Source of the DNA: Mesostigma viride | Lineage: Eukaryota > Streptophyta > Mesostigmatophyceae > Mesostigmatales > Mesostigmataceae | Assembly (NCBI GenBank): GCA_009746045.1 | Contig: RPFO01000111.1 | Location: forward strand, 17,501-70,000 | Direction: 5' to 3' | Length of the DNA: 52,500 nt | Part shown: positions 12,594 through 24,200 of the stretch, piece after piece | Numbering within the stretch: position 1 is the stretch's first letter | Layout: each line of letters opens with the position of its first letter | Program-made: the position numbers and the translations under genes | Notes under the pieces: generated by a model | Databases searched by the model: none | The model's input: the letters and a program-made list of their open reading frames with translations, nothing else | Told to the model about the DNA's origin: nothing

Positions 12594-12872
12594 TGTGTAG
12601 TACTCCTACACACAGATCTCGAGTGATTTATCTAGTACCAAATCCGAAAGGCTTGCATCACTCCCCGGACAGGAGAACTTTTGCGGATGACTGTAGGTGT
12701 AAGTTGGCGATGCCATGGTAACCGGAGACGTCCGTCCTATAGTCAGCAAAATTGGTGCGAGAGGTCCCCAGTTCGATTCCGGTCGGATTCATTTGCAGAT
12801 CGCGTTTTCCGCGTTTTCCGCGGCCTGGCACTGAACGCAAAGGTTTTCACCTTTGCGGAGTGTCTGATCAGA
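12594..12872. mobile_element. Element nested inside the MITE, 7-bp target duplication
   Basis: The 279-bp insert is bracketed by ATACACG at 12587-12593 and 12873-12879, at a point where the second MITE copy is continuous. It begins with a small hairpin (TGTGTAGTACTCCTACACA) and ends GGAGTGTCTGATCAGA. It contains a tRNA-like segment, so it may be a SINE; the short duplication would also fit a hAT-like MITE. Confidence 0.7.
12731..12787 (+). other. tRNA-like segment without an anticodon arm
   Basis: TCCGTCC and GGTCGGA can pair as a near-perfect acceptor stem. A TAGTCAGC A-box-like motif and an AGTTCGATTCC B-box (12770-12780) lie between them. At about 57 nt it lacks a proper anticodon arm and the T stem does not pair fully, so it is a relic or a SINE promoter rather than a working tRNA gene. 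Confidence 0.35.
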
Positions 12873-13161
12873 ATACACGCTTTAAGTTGGGTTGACCCCT
12901 CAAATACCTCCAATTAACACAACTTAAGGCATGAATGACTGTAATGATATATTAGTAGGATTGCATCGCCACCAAAGAGCTCTACGTGTCTTCCTATAAT
13001 ATAATAGGACCATGTGTCTAAGTACTTAAATTAGACACGCGGCGCCCAGTCACTTCGTAATTAAATAATTATAGCAGCACGTACCTGACTGCGTCACGTG
13101 AGCAGAAATCATGAATGAAATGGGTGGTGTCCAGAATCGTTTAATTAAAAGTGTGAACTAA

Positions 13162-13300
13162 TATATCAAGGAGACAACCAGCGCATGCCAGAAATCGGGA
13201 GAATCCGGACCATGGTAGCAGCGAGTGTGGACTAAAACATATAATGCCATGGTCCGGATCCTTCCGATTTCTGGCCTGCGTTGGTTGTCTCCTTGATATA
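13162..13300. repeat. Long hairpin, about 55-bp arms
   Basis: The left arm (TATATCAAGGAGACAACC... to GGACCATGG near 13214) is the imperfect reverse complement of 13246-13300, with a loop of about 30 bases. It could be a fold-back MITE or a small-RNA hairpin precursor. A clear target duplication was not seen. Confidence 0.75.
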
Positions 13301-15006
13301 CTCTTAATGCTTCCAAGGGTGGGGTCATCTACGCCGGAAACAAAACTTTGCTTCATAACTTTGGCCAGAAAAGCCTACTCGATGGCATCTGCTTGCTTGC
13401 TGTCCGGAACAGAAAAAAGTTACATTCTGCCAGAATATACTTTTGCTATTTATTGTTGACGCGGACCAATGCAGTGCACTTTCAGCAAGCGCAGAATGTC
13501 AGTACACTTCTAGGTAGGAGCATAGCTCAACAATGAGAAAAAGAAGAGGATCTGTTTGTGTTCCGTTGCCAGGGGTGCCCAGCGACATTGCCATGTTGCG
13601 CCGTGTGGCTACCAAATCTGCACGCCCAGCCGGCGCACCAGCGACCGCACACGGACAGGAGAGACAGAATGCACGAGAAAGTAAAACATGTTTAGCCCGT
13701 GGAAACACACATAAACATGCTCAGTGTTGAAGGGCAGCAGCGTAAGTTTCCAACGTCAAAATACAAGTGGGTGATGCTGGCGTCCTGACGCAGATCCTAC
13801 TGGGCAGCATGTTAGGAGAAAGTTCTGGCAAGCACATGGATTACTGGCATGCGCTGGTTGCCTCATTGACATGGGTAACGTTCGTAATGGGTAATGTAAT
13901 GTGCATCTGAGCGCACAACCCGAACTTTTTGCTTCCCATACAAGCGTGGGATCGACATAAACAACGGAAGATGACAATGCAGCGCCGGCAAACACAAACA
14001 CGTGATGCGAAGACAGCTAGCATCCCACAACCCTATATGCAGCCCTCACTAGGTACATCGCGATAAGACCCAAATAGCCCATCCCACTGAAACACGACGG
14101 AAACCCCAATGCCCCGCATCTCCAACCAACTGTGTGTGGAACAGAATAAGGGGCATGCTCAAATGTGTGGTTGCACTTGAGCACAAATAGGAGTCGCGCG
14201 GCAGGCGGCTGTAAGTCGGACCACCCAGCCGGGGCGTGTGTGGGTGACCCAATACGGAGCGTGCACATGCCTGGGCACCAAGGTGTGCATGTTTGGGCTG
14301 CTTGACACGACACCCACAGCTTGGGCAGCCTGGATGCGGGACATGACCTATCCAGCGCCGAATCCAGCCATACGGGAACTGGTGAGCCGATGCCCCTGGG
14401 ACGCACACTCCAGCACAGTGGCCCACCCTTCTATGAACTACTTCGAGGTGTTATTTAAGTACCTACAAGTTCCAGTGTGAACAACGACAAATCGATGCAT
14501 GGTGCCTCGACAAGCACCAGGCATGCCCAACAAGTTGTTCCACTGCCATTTGCTTTCGCGGGCATGGGCAACTAGGTTAACAAGACAAACACCCATGGTA
14601 CAAGTAAGTGAAGCCATGCGCATGAGCGTGTTTTTATGTGGGTGTGTGGGTGACTGTGTGGGTGCCTAGGACGGGAAGAGAGTGCAAGTGCTTGCATGCC
14701 CGCAAATCTATGTCTACCATGCGTGCACCAACAGACATGCTTCTCACTCCTTTCCCTGGACAACAGACGTGCATGCTACTCACTCCTTCCCAGGCATCCA
14801 ACCGGACCGTGTTTCACCCAGGCAAGAACTGGGGGTTGGCATGATGTCGCCACATGGGCGCTCACCCTACCCTCTACCGTGACTAGAACAAGGCGAGGTG
14901 GCCCCACAGGTCACTGCTCCGCCGGCAATGGCTAATGTTACCAGCATGCTGACATCTACAAAGCCTTGCTATAGCTGCTGATGGTGCATGTAGTCAAAAG
15001 GCACAG
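13301..15006. other. Intergenic, no supported gene
   Basis: Open frames exist on both strands (for example minus 14017-14426 and plus 14238-14480), but none has a recognisable domain or a consistent splice partner. The segment PTAWAAWMRDM near 14320, followed by a GTGAGC at about 14380, looks faintly exon-like and might be a decayed exon. Confidence 0.35.
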
Positions 15007-15215
15007 CTACGCCCGCCGCCTGCAGTGCCACTGAGGGATCTGTGCACACGGAAAACACATGCGCTCACCTCTTTATTATTTCTACTCGCGCACAATACCA
15101 AAGCTGGAGGCGCAGAGCATGACAAGTACCACCCCCCTAGAAAACGCCCACACCACCTTAACCACCGGCAGTTTGCGCCTCCTCTCCGAATCTGCTGCCA
15201 GCTGCCGGCACGTAC

Positions 15216-18200
15216 CTTGGAGAGAACCTGGTCGGAGACGATGGGTGCCGATTGGCTCATCGGGCCTTCCACCGGTTGCCGTTGGCGCGCCGTGAGTTTC
15301 TTCTGGCCGCCCACACGCAGCGCTGACGGCTGTGCAACGCCCCCTTCCCCAGGCTCTGCCGCACGCTCCACCGGTGGCGCCTGCCCAACGTGAGACGATG
15401 GCCACAGCAGGCCGCGCGGCGTACGGAATGAATGCCAAAGAGATGGCACAGAGCGTTAGCATTAGCACAGAGCGACACCCAAGGCCCACAAATAAGGGCG
15501 TTGCCAGGCAGTGAGGGCACCGGTACTGAGTGCTGCATGCACCAAGCATGCAGGGTGCCCAGTCCTGTCAACGTTGCTGTCTGACCATGCATCCTCCAGC
15601 TGATGACTCTGGCAAAGGTAACCCGGGAAATTGCAGACGCCACCCAATTCTTGGCCATCCCGTTAACCTCCTAGATTACAGCCACCCACGCTGACGCTGA
15701 ACGCTGCAGCACAGGCACAACCACCCACTATCAGAGCACGCACAGGTTGCACATCCATTCACCCAACCACCACATCAAACCCATCAATCCCATCAAATCC
15801 AAGCCAACTACGCAGGTTCTAAGGAAAACAACCCTACTGCATATTTTAAAATCATTTGCAACTCACATCGCCCAGCCACCCGCGAGTGGGGCTCGCTACA
15901 ACTTCTATACAAAGTCTGCAGTAGCTTCAACCACAAATAATTCAACTTCCGGACTTCCATGCCACCGCTGAGCACCCTCCCAAGCCCCCGTAACACCCCC
16001 GCTTCACCTTTAAGATCTAGATCCGGGCAAGCCGACCCCTGTCAGCCCGTTGTCGGCCCCTTTTTTCAAACTTTAACGCGTCTGCCAGTGCCGTTTCGAC
16101 ACCCGCGTGATTCCCGGGCTGACCGGCCCGGTCTGACTGATATTTCCCGGACCCGCTGCCACGTGTCAAATTTTCGCAGGTACCGGCGCAGCGCTCGGCA
16201 GCACCTGCGGTACGGACGCAACGTTATACTTCGCGGGAGATCTTTCGCGGGAGATCTTTCGAAAGCATCGAGATGTTTCGTGTCCGCGGCCCGTCGGGCG
16301 AAATTTAAAGGGCGGCCAGCTCGCACGAAGCCGAATCCCCGCGACTGAACCGCGCGCAAGCCAGCCATGGCCGGCTCATTAGACATGGACGAAGTTCGAG
16401 AGGCCCTGCCCAGGAAGCTGAGGCTTACGGCGGCAGACTAGCGTGGGCGTAGGGTAGTAGCCCTCATTAGGCGGCAGCAGTAAGTGGACATGTTGGCCTC
16501 CAGCAGCTCCTCGTGCTGCTCCCCTCTGAGTTTCTTGGCTGCAATCACCACCGCCACGTCACGCGGTGCTCGGGCCAGTCATTTCTCTGGCATTCCTTGC
16601 CGCAGTACCTAACGGAAAGACACCCCCCGCATTTCAGGATTTTTGTGTCCTCCTTTCCCCTCCTGCACCACGAGCCCTGCTTGTACTCAATATCGGCCCG
16701 AAGCTGAACGGGCCATTGACGTAACCAAACATGTCCACCATTTTCTCTCTGATGTTTGGGCTCAGATGGAGCACGCCGTCCAAAATGACAGGGAATAAAT
16801 CTGGTCCCTCGTCTCTGGGCGATTTCTGTCACCTCCTGTATGAATCTGTCCTCAAGAAAAATGGAGTAATTTGACACGAATTCGGCCTGCTTGACAAACG
16901 GGCACAGCTGGCCAAGGAGCCATTTACGGACGACAGGGGTCGGCTCCCTGCAGAATAAAGATACAACTACGGATGCGTAATCATCCTTCCTGTACTGTAA
17001 CGGGGGTACAAACCCTCATCCAGATCCTGAGCAGGATGTGCGTCGACTGTCTATCGGCCCATAAAAGTAATAGTCAGACTATTGCTAACTGTGGAGGGGG
17101 GACATGGGGGTAAAATGGTCTCCCACCCACTGATCCTTCTGGAAACAGTGCCTGCACAGACCCAAAGATACTACAAACCACCCATGAGAGCGCCCGAGAC
17201 TTGGAACTAGTGCATGCAACCGCCAATTAGCAAGTCACGTGGTGACTAGTCCGCCTGGACAAGACCATTTTGTTGTTGGAGCGCCCGTATTGACGACGAC
17301 TTAGGGCCTCAGTCACCGAATGTGTGGTCTTGGTGTCGCCATAAAAATCCCAGTATGACAACAATTAGTGTCATAAAGTACCTGGCTGGATTTTTTCAGG
17401 AATCCGGAAGGTCCTCTCTGGCCACGAGAACCAGTTGTCAGAAATGCTTAGAGGGGCAAATTGTCAGACGGCCCAGGCACGTATAGGCTTGGCCATCCGT
17501 TGGACGAGTGAGAAAGGCCCTTTGGCGCCAGCGCTTGGGCCTTCTGCCAACCGACACTCATGATGAACAACTGCTACCTAGACACGAGTCGCACTGTACC
17601 CCACACGATAGCCACCATGGCAACAAGGCCGGATCCTATCATTATTAGCATGTACCCCACACGATAGCCACCATGGCAACAAGGCCGGATCCTATCATTA
17701 TTAGCAAATCTCGTCCCCGCCATCTATAAAATTGCTCTCATCTGACCCAACCTCTTCCGTGTCCTTGCCCTCGTCGTCTATGCTGTCCTCCCTATCGCCC
17801 TCATCAGAGAAGTCGTCCTCAGGTATCTCAGAGGACACAAAACAAGTGTTCAAATATTGCTTTTCAGGCTTTCGGTTCTTGGCACAAGTTCCGGATGACC
17901 CGCGCTGTAACATCGCGGACGACGGCGTATATCGTATTGTCTGTGGTCAGGCAAGCGACGGAGCGTAGCAAATCCTATGCCCTGAAGCGCGTGCTTCAGT
18001 GCCTGCGTAAGGTAGAAAACCGGTACTACACAATCCAGGGCGCGGATGAAAACATGGTGCACTACGTGCTTGATGAGATAAACCACTTCTTTCCCTGCAC
18101 CCCGCTGGGCGGAGAAACCGCTTTCATTTCCATTCTTGAAAACTCCCCAGATGAACACGAGGAGGACGAGAGTTGAATTACACGATAAATTTCATTCACA

Positions 18201-21200
18201 ATTGGCACGGAGCACGCATCTTGTGCACACCCGCAATCACAAGGAGAAGGGAAAAACGTCTTGCCCTGCTTGTCCAGGTCCCCGGCGGATCAAGCAGTGC
18301 CCTATATTCCAGAGTATACTACTAAGAAAATGAGACCCTGAATTCTAACACTTCCGTATTAAGACCGCAGGGCTGGTTTTGGGCAAAAAGATCTCAAAGT
18401 AGGACACATGGCTGCTCAAGTACACCCCTGGCTAGGCTGCGTGTTTAAGAATCTCAGGGCTACGGCATATGCAAGCCCTGGATTAACATTACCTTCCGTC
18501 AAGAACGCAGCCCTGGGTCAGTCACAACCCATTCTCAAAGGTGAGGGGAGGGGTCTAGCTTGTCAAAGCAGCCCACCCTACTGTGGTTGGCTCCAAATAT
18601 ATAGGCAACACAGCCTGAAGTTCTTCGTCGTATTGGCTAGACATTGCGGTTCGGTCGTGTTCCTACTTCATTCGTTGGATTGCCAGTCTAGTTCCCATGA
18701 CTTGCCATTTTCGAAGACTACATGCTGCAAGCATCCCACCCCAGAACCCACCTTGGCGGCCCGCCGGGCCTCCATGGCCTCCACCGCGCGCGCCTGGTCC
18801 ACGCGCGACAGGTAGGTGTCGCGCTCGCGTTTGGCCGCCGACACCTCTGCCGCGATGCGCTGCTCACGCACCGCGTTGCGCAGGGCTGGGCAAATAGAGG
18901 GTGATGGGATGGGCGGCGGGTGGTGGGTGGCAGGTGGCAGGTGGTGGTTGGTTGGGTGATTGGTGGCAGGAGGTGGTTGGTTGGTTGGTGGTTGGTGGGG
19001 GTGGAAGGAGGGGGGGGAGGATTGGCACAGAGCGTGGACAGACGCGGAGGCATTGTACATGGGGGGGGAGGATGGGCACAGAGCGTGCAGAGACGCGGAG
19101 GCATTGTACATGGGGGGGGAGGATGGGCACAGAGCGTGCACAGACGCGGAGGCATTGTACATGGGGGGAGGATGGGCACAGAGCGTGCACAGACGCGGAG
19201 GCATTGTACATGGGGGGGGAGGATGGGCACAGAGCGTGCACAGACGCGGAGGCATTGTACATGGGGGGGAGGATGGGCACAGAGCGTGCACAGACGCGGA
19301 GGCACTGTACATGGGGGGGGAGGATGGGCACAGAGCGTGCACAGACGCGGAGGCACTGTACATGGGGGGGGGAGGATGGGCACAGAGCGTGCACAGACGC
19401 GGAGGCATTGTACATGGGGGGAGGATGGGCACAGAGCGTGCACAGACGCGGAGGCACTGTACATGGGGGGGGGAGGATGGGCACAGAGCGTGCACAGACG
19501 CGGAGGCATTGGACATGGGGGGGGGAGGATGGGCACAGAGCGTGCACAGACGCGGAGGCATTGTACATGGGGGGGGAGGATGGGCACAGAGCGTGCACAG
19601 ACGCGGAGGCATTGTACATGGGGGGAGGATGGGCACAGAGCGTGCACAGACGCGGAGGCACTGTACATGGGGGGGGGAGGATGGGCACAGAGCGTGCACA
19701 GACGCGGAGGCATTGGACATGGGGGGGGAGGATGGGCACAGAGCGTGCACAGACGCGGAGGCATTGTACATGGGGGGGGAGGATGGGCACAGAGCGTGCA
19801 CAGACGCGGAGGCATTGGACATGGGGGGGGGGGATGGGCACAGAGCGTGCACAGACGCGGAGGCATTGTACATGGGGGGGAGGATGGGCACAGAGCGTGC
19901 ACAGACGCGGAGGCATTGTACATGGGGGGGGAGGATGGGCACAGAGCGTGCACAGACGCGGAGGCATTGTACATGGGGGGGAGGATGGGCACAGAGCGTG
20001 CACAGACGCGGAGGCATTGTACATGGGGGGGGAGGATGGGCACAGAGCGTGCACAGACGCGGAGGCATTGTACATGGGGGGGGAGGATGGGCACAGAGCG
20101 TGCACAGACGCGGAGGCATTGTACATGGGGGGGGAGGATGGGCACAGAGCGTGCACAGACGCGGAGGCATTGTACATGGGGGGGGAGGATGGGCACAGAG
20201 CGTGCACAGACGCGGAGGCATTGGACATGGGGGGGAGGATGGGCACAGAGCGTGCACAGACGCGGAGGCATTGTACATGGGGGGGAGGATGGGCACAGAG
20301 CGTGCACAGACGCGGAGGCATTGTACATGGGGGGGGAGGATGGGCACAGAGCGTGCACAGACGCGGAGGCATTGGACATGGGGGGGGAGGATGGGCACAG
20401 AGCGTGCACAGACGCGGAGGCATTGTACATGGGGGGGGAGGATGGGCACAGAGCGTGCACAGACGCGGAGGCATTGTACATGGGGGGGGAGGATGGGCAC
20501 AGAGCGTGCACAGACGCGGAGGCATTGTACATGGGGGGGGAGGATGGGCACAGAGCGTGCACAGACGCGGAGGCATTGTACATGGGGGGGGAGGATGGGC
20601 ACAGAGCGTGCACAGACGCGGAGGCATTGTACATGGGGGGGGAGGATGGGCACAGAGCGTGCACAGACGCGGAGGCATTGTACATGGGGGGGGAGGATGG
20701 GCACAGAGCGTGCACAGACGCGGAGGCATTGTACATCGCGCAAGCTGTGTCAGTGGGGAATACGACGGGTGTCGTGTCAGGGGACCACCAAGCAAGACAG
20801 GATCTAACCCGACACCCCCACTCCTTGAGGTGTAAGTACGTGGTATCTGACTTGGAAAGCACCATAATGCCACGAAATCTAGGTTTAACTACATTGAATC
20901 GAGCTGCATGCTGTTGTCTGGAAGAAGCGCAACCACTTGGCCTCTCACCACTTCCTCCCCGACTTCCCTTCACCCATGATCATTGAGGGCATCGCCGCAG
21001 GCTGAACCCTGGGTACGGCCAAACTGTAATGGAGGGCATCCCCGCAATGCCTCACTTGTACGCGTACCACAGTGCCTGTCGTCCATGCCATGCTGCATCA
21101 GGGAAGCGGCATAACCACAAAATTCTCAAAACAAAGCTGGGTCCTGTTGCATGCAGCTCAACCGCCTCTTCTGCCGACCAAGACCACGTCCTTCTTAGTA

Positions 21201-24200
21201 CCAAAACGCCTCGAAGCATTCGTCCAATGGCTTTAATCGATACCCTAGTCCCTTTTGTGCAACATCAAAATGTCTGCCACTCACCAATCTCCTCGGTCAG
21301 CGTGTCCCACACGAAGCCCTTGAGGTACTTGATGTTCCACAGGTCGAAGCAGTAGGCCGAGCGCTTCTTGCCGCCTGCAGCGCGCACAAGGGGGGATATG
21401 CCCTCATGGACAGACATGCGCAGAAGGAGAATGCCACCATGGATGCCAAGACAGAGTCAGAAGTGAGCCCGCGCGCGGCGTGAGAGCTGGGCAAAAGCCA
21501 TACCAGCAAACACACGACATATTTAGTCGACCTGAGTCCCCTTCCCACGCATTTTCCTGATGAGCTTACGCAACCAATCCTGTTGTGAAACTAGGCATAT
21601 TTGTACGCTAGTATACACATCGTGCATCCCCAGACCCCATGAAACTAGGCATATTTGTACGCTAGTATACATATCGTGCATCCCCAGACCCCATGAAACG
21701 AGGCATATTTGTACGCTAGTATACATATCGTGCATCCCCAGACCCCATGAAACTAGGCATATTTGTACGCTAGTATACATATCGCGCATCCCCAGACCCC
21801 ATGAAGCTAGGCATATTTGTACGCTAGTATACATATCGCGCATCCCCAGACCCCATGAAACTAGGCATATTTGTACGCTAGTATACATATCGCGCATCCC
21901 CAGACCCCATGAAGCTAGGCATATTTGTACGCTAGTATACATATCGCGCATCCCCAGACCCCATGCGGCACGTGCAGCACATGACGACAGAAAGCAACAA
22001 ACGTGAAAACGCTAGCTGCCCAAATCTGACACAGCACGTGACTACAGGAACCGACGCCATATAAATGGATGCAGAGCCAACACGATAGCGGGCGAGTTGC
22101 ACCCCAAAACTCAAATACTCGCTCAACTGGTGCGATTCTGCGTGCTAGTGACGTGAACGAATGGCAGCAACACCGCCTGTGGATTCATGCTACGATGGGA
22201 ATACTTGTGAAGGATAAGAAGTACCAGTAAAATATGTACAGTAATAGCAACAAGTATTGTTGCATACTATGAAATGATAGAAGTTGCATGACAAAGACTG
22301 GGCACCCCAGCGGCCTATCGTGCAGCCTACCCCCAACCGCATGCGTGGCATGCCAGCGCAGCTGCACACCTGCCGGTGTCGGCGGCATGCACCTAGCACG
22401 CACCAAGCACGTACCGACCGTGCTGATATGCCAACACACGACCATCGGGTTGCTAACTAAAACACTCATCCGCCGTGCTTTTGAATAACACTCATCCACC
22501 AATGCTGGTAAGTCACTACTCACCGATTGGATTTTTAAATTTACAGTCACCCATAAGATTGATAGTCATTCCCCAACCTAACTGGGTCGTCATTTAAACA
22601 CACACCTACCACCTAACTGAACTACACACTCAACCCACCGGTGGCTGTTTCACCACGCATCCGCCAGGCTGTTCCTTCAATGGTCACCACTCACCCATCG
22701 GGTTTGTTGTTGGACTACTCACCCATCGGGTTGTTGTTGAGCATCGCCGCTACTCGCTTAGCCACTTTCTTCTTCGCGAACTCCACCCAGCTGGTGCGTG
22801 CGTGATGCGCACAGGGGTGGGTGCGTGATTGCGGACGGGACGGGCAAAAGGCACGGTGAGCGCGTGTGGTTGGGGGACAGGGTCCACAGGAAGCACAGAA
22901 GGGACCCGCGTGTGGGCAGAGCAGATACGCATGAGCAAGGTTCCACAGGAGCGCAGGCAGCGCGGCACGGACCAAAAGTATTGCAACAGGTAAGGTGCGA
23001 GTGAGCACTGCTGGATGGGGGCAACAGGGTATAGACCGAGGCCGTTGATGGGTATAGACCGAGGCCGTTGATGGGTATAGACCGAGGCCGTTGATGGGTA
23101 CAGACCGAGGCCGTTGATGGGTATAGACCGAGGCCGTTGATGGGTATAGACCGAGGCCGTTGATGGGTATAGACCGAGGCCGTTGATGGGTATAGACCGA
23201 GGCCGTTGATGGGTATAGACCAAGGCCGTTGATGGGTATAGACCGAGGCCGTTGATGGGTATAGACCGAGGCCGTTGATGGGTATAGACCGAGGCCGTTG
23301 ATGTATAAGGGAGCAGCGTGCGCTACGCCAAGAGGCAAGCGACACGAGGGAGCAGCGTGCGTGAAGAAGCAGACCAGGGACCTGGGGTACCGGGAACCGC
23401 TGTCGTGGCCGGGCCTGTAAGCAGGCGTGTCAGGCAATCCCCTACCTTCTGCGTCGTTGGTTACACCTGTGCATGCTACCGAGAAGCCTCCCCCCATGCG
23501 TGCCATCCTTCCCACAGGCAAGTCAGGTGCTTGTGCATGGGCTAGGAGATGTGCCCACAACAGGGGGAACCGAGCAATCGCACAAGCCTGTGCACAAGCA
23601 GGTAGACGAGAAGGCCACCGCCGGTCAATCTCGGACGGGGGCCTGGACCAAGCAGTCAAAACGGCTTGCAACGTCACCAAACCGGCCGCTGGCACCAACA
23701 GCTACGCAAGCGTGCGTCCAAACCCTACTAGTAGCCTTTCAACTGCGGTTCGTAGAGTAGCCGTGGTATGGAGTATCCCTTTCAACTGAGGTTCGTAGAG
23801 TAGCCGTGGTATGGAGTATCCCTTTCAACTGCGGTTCGTAGAGTAGCCCTGGTATGGAGTATCCCTTTCAACTGAGGTTCGTAGAGTAGCCCTGGTATGG
23901 AGTATCCCTTTCAACTGCGGTTCGTAGAGTAGCCCTGGTATGGAGTATCCCTTTCAACTGCGGTTCGTAGAGTAGCCCTGGTATGGAGTATCCCTTTCAA
24001 CTGAGGTTCGTAGAGTAGCCCTGGTATGGAGTATCCCTTTCAACTGCGGTTCGTAGAGTAGCCCTGGTATGGAGTATCCCTTTCAACTGAGGTTCGTAGA
24101 GTAGCCCTGGTATGGAGTATCCCTTTCAACTGCGGTTCGTAGAGTAGCCCTGGTATGGAGTATCCCTTTCAACTGAGGTTCGTAGAGTAGCCCTGGTATG

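Larger units (their letters stand above)
12431..12941. mobile_element. TA-flanked MITE copy 1, interrupted by a nested insertion
   Basis: It starts CAGTCATTCACGCCTTAAG and ends with the inverted form, CTTAAGGCATGAATGACTG, with TA on both sides (12429-12430 and 12942-12943). CAGT termini and a TA target duplication fit non-autonomous Tc1/mariner-type elements. Internal sequence (AAGTTCAAAGTAGTTCAGAA) matches the uninterrupted copy at 49622-49833. No transposase frame is present. Confidence 0.82.

Noticed and set aside
18668-20986. Long open frames of 600-750 codons across the 51-bp array
   Set aside because: Produced by the tandem array; only the 18752-18885 minus segment at the end is a real ESF2 exon.
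22715-23698. 327-codon minus frame ending in the ESF2 exon 3 sequence
   Set aside because: The upstream part is the 23-bp repeat and intron; only the final segment (22790-22723) matches the ESF2 family.
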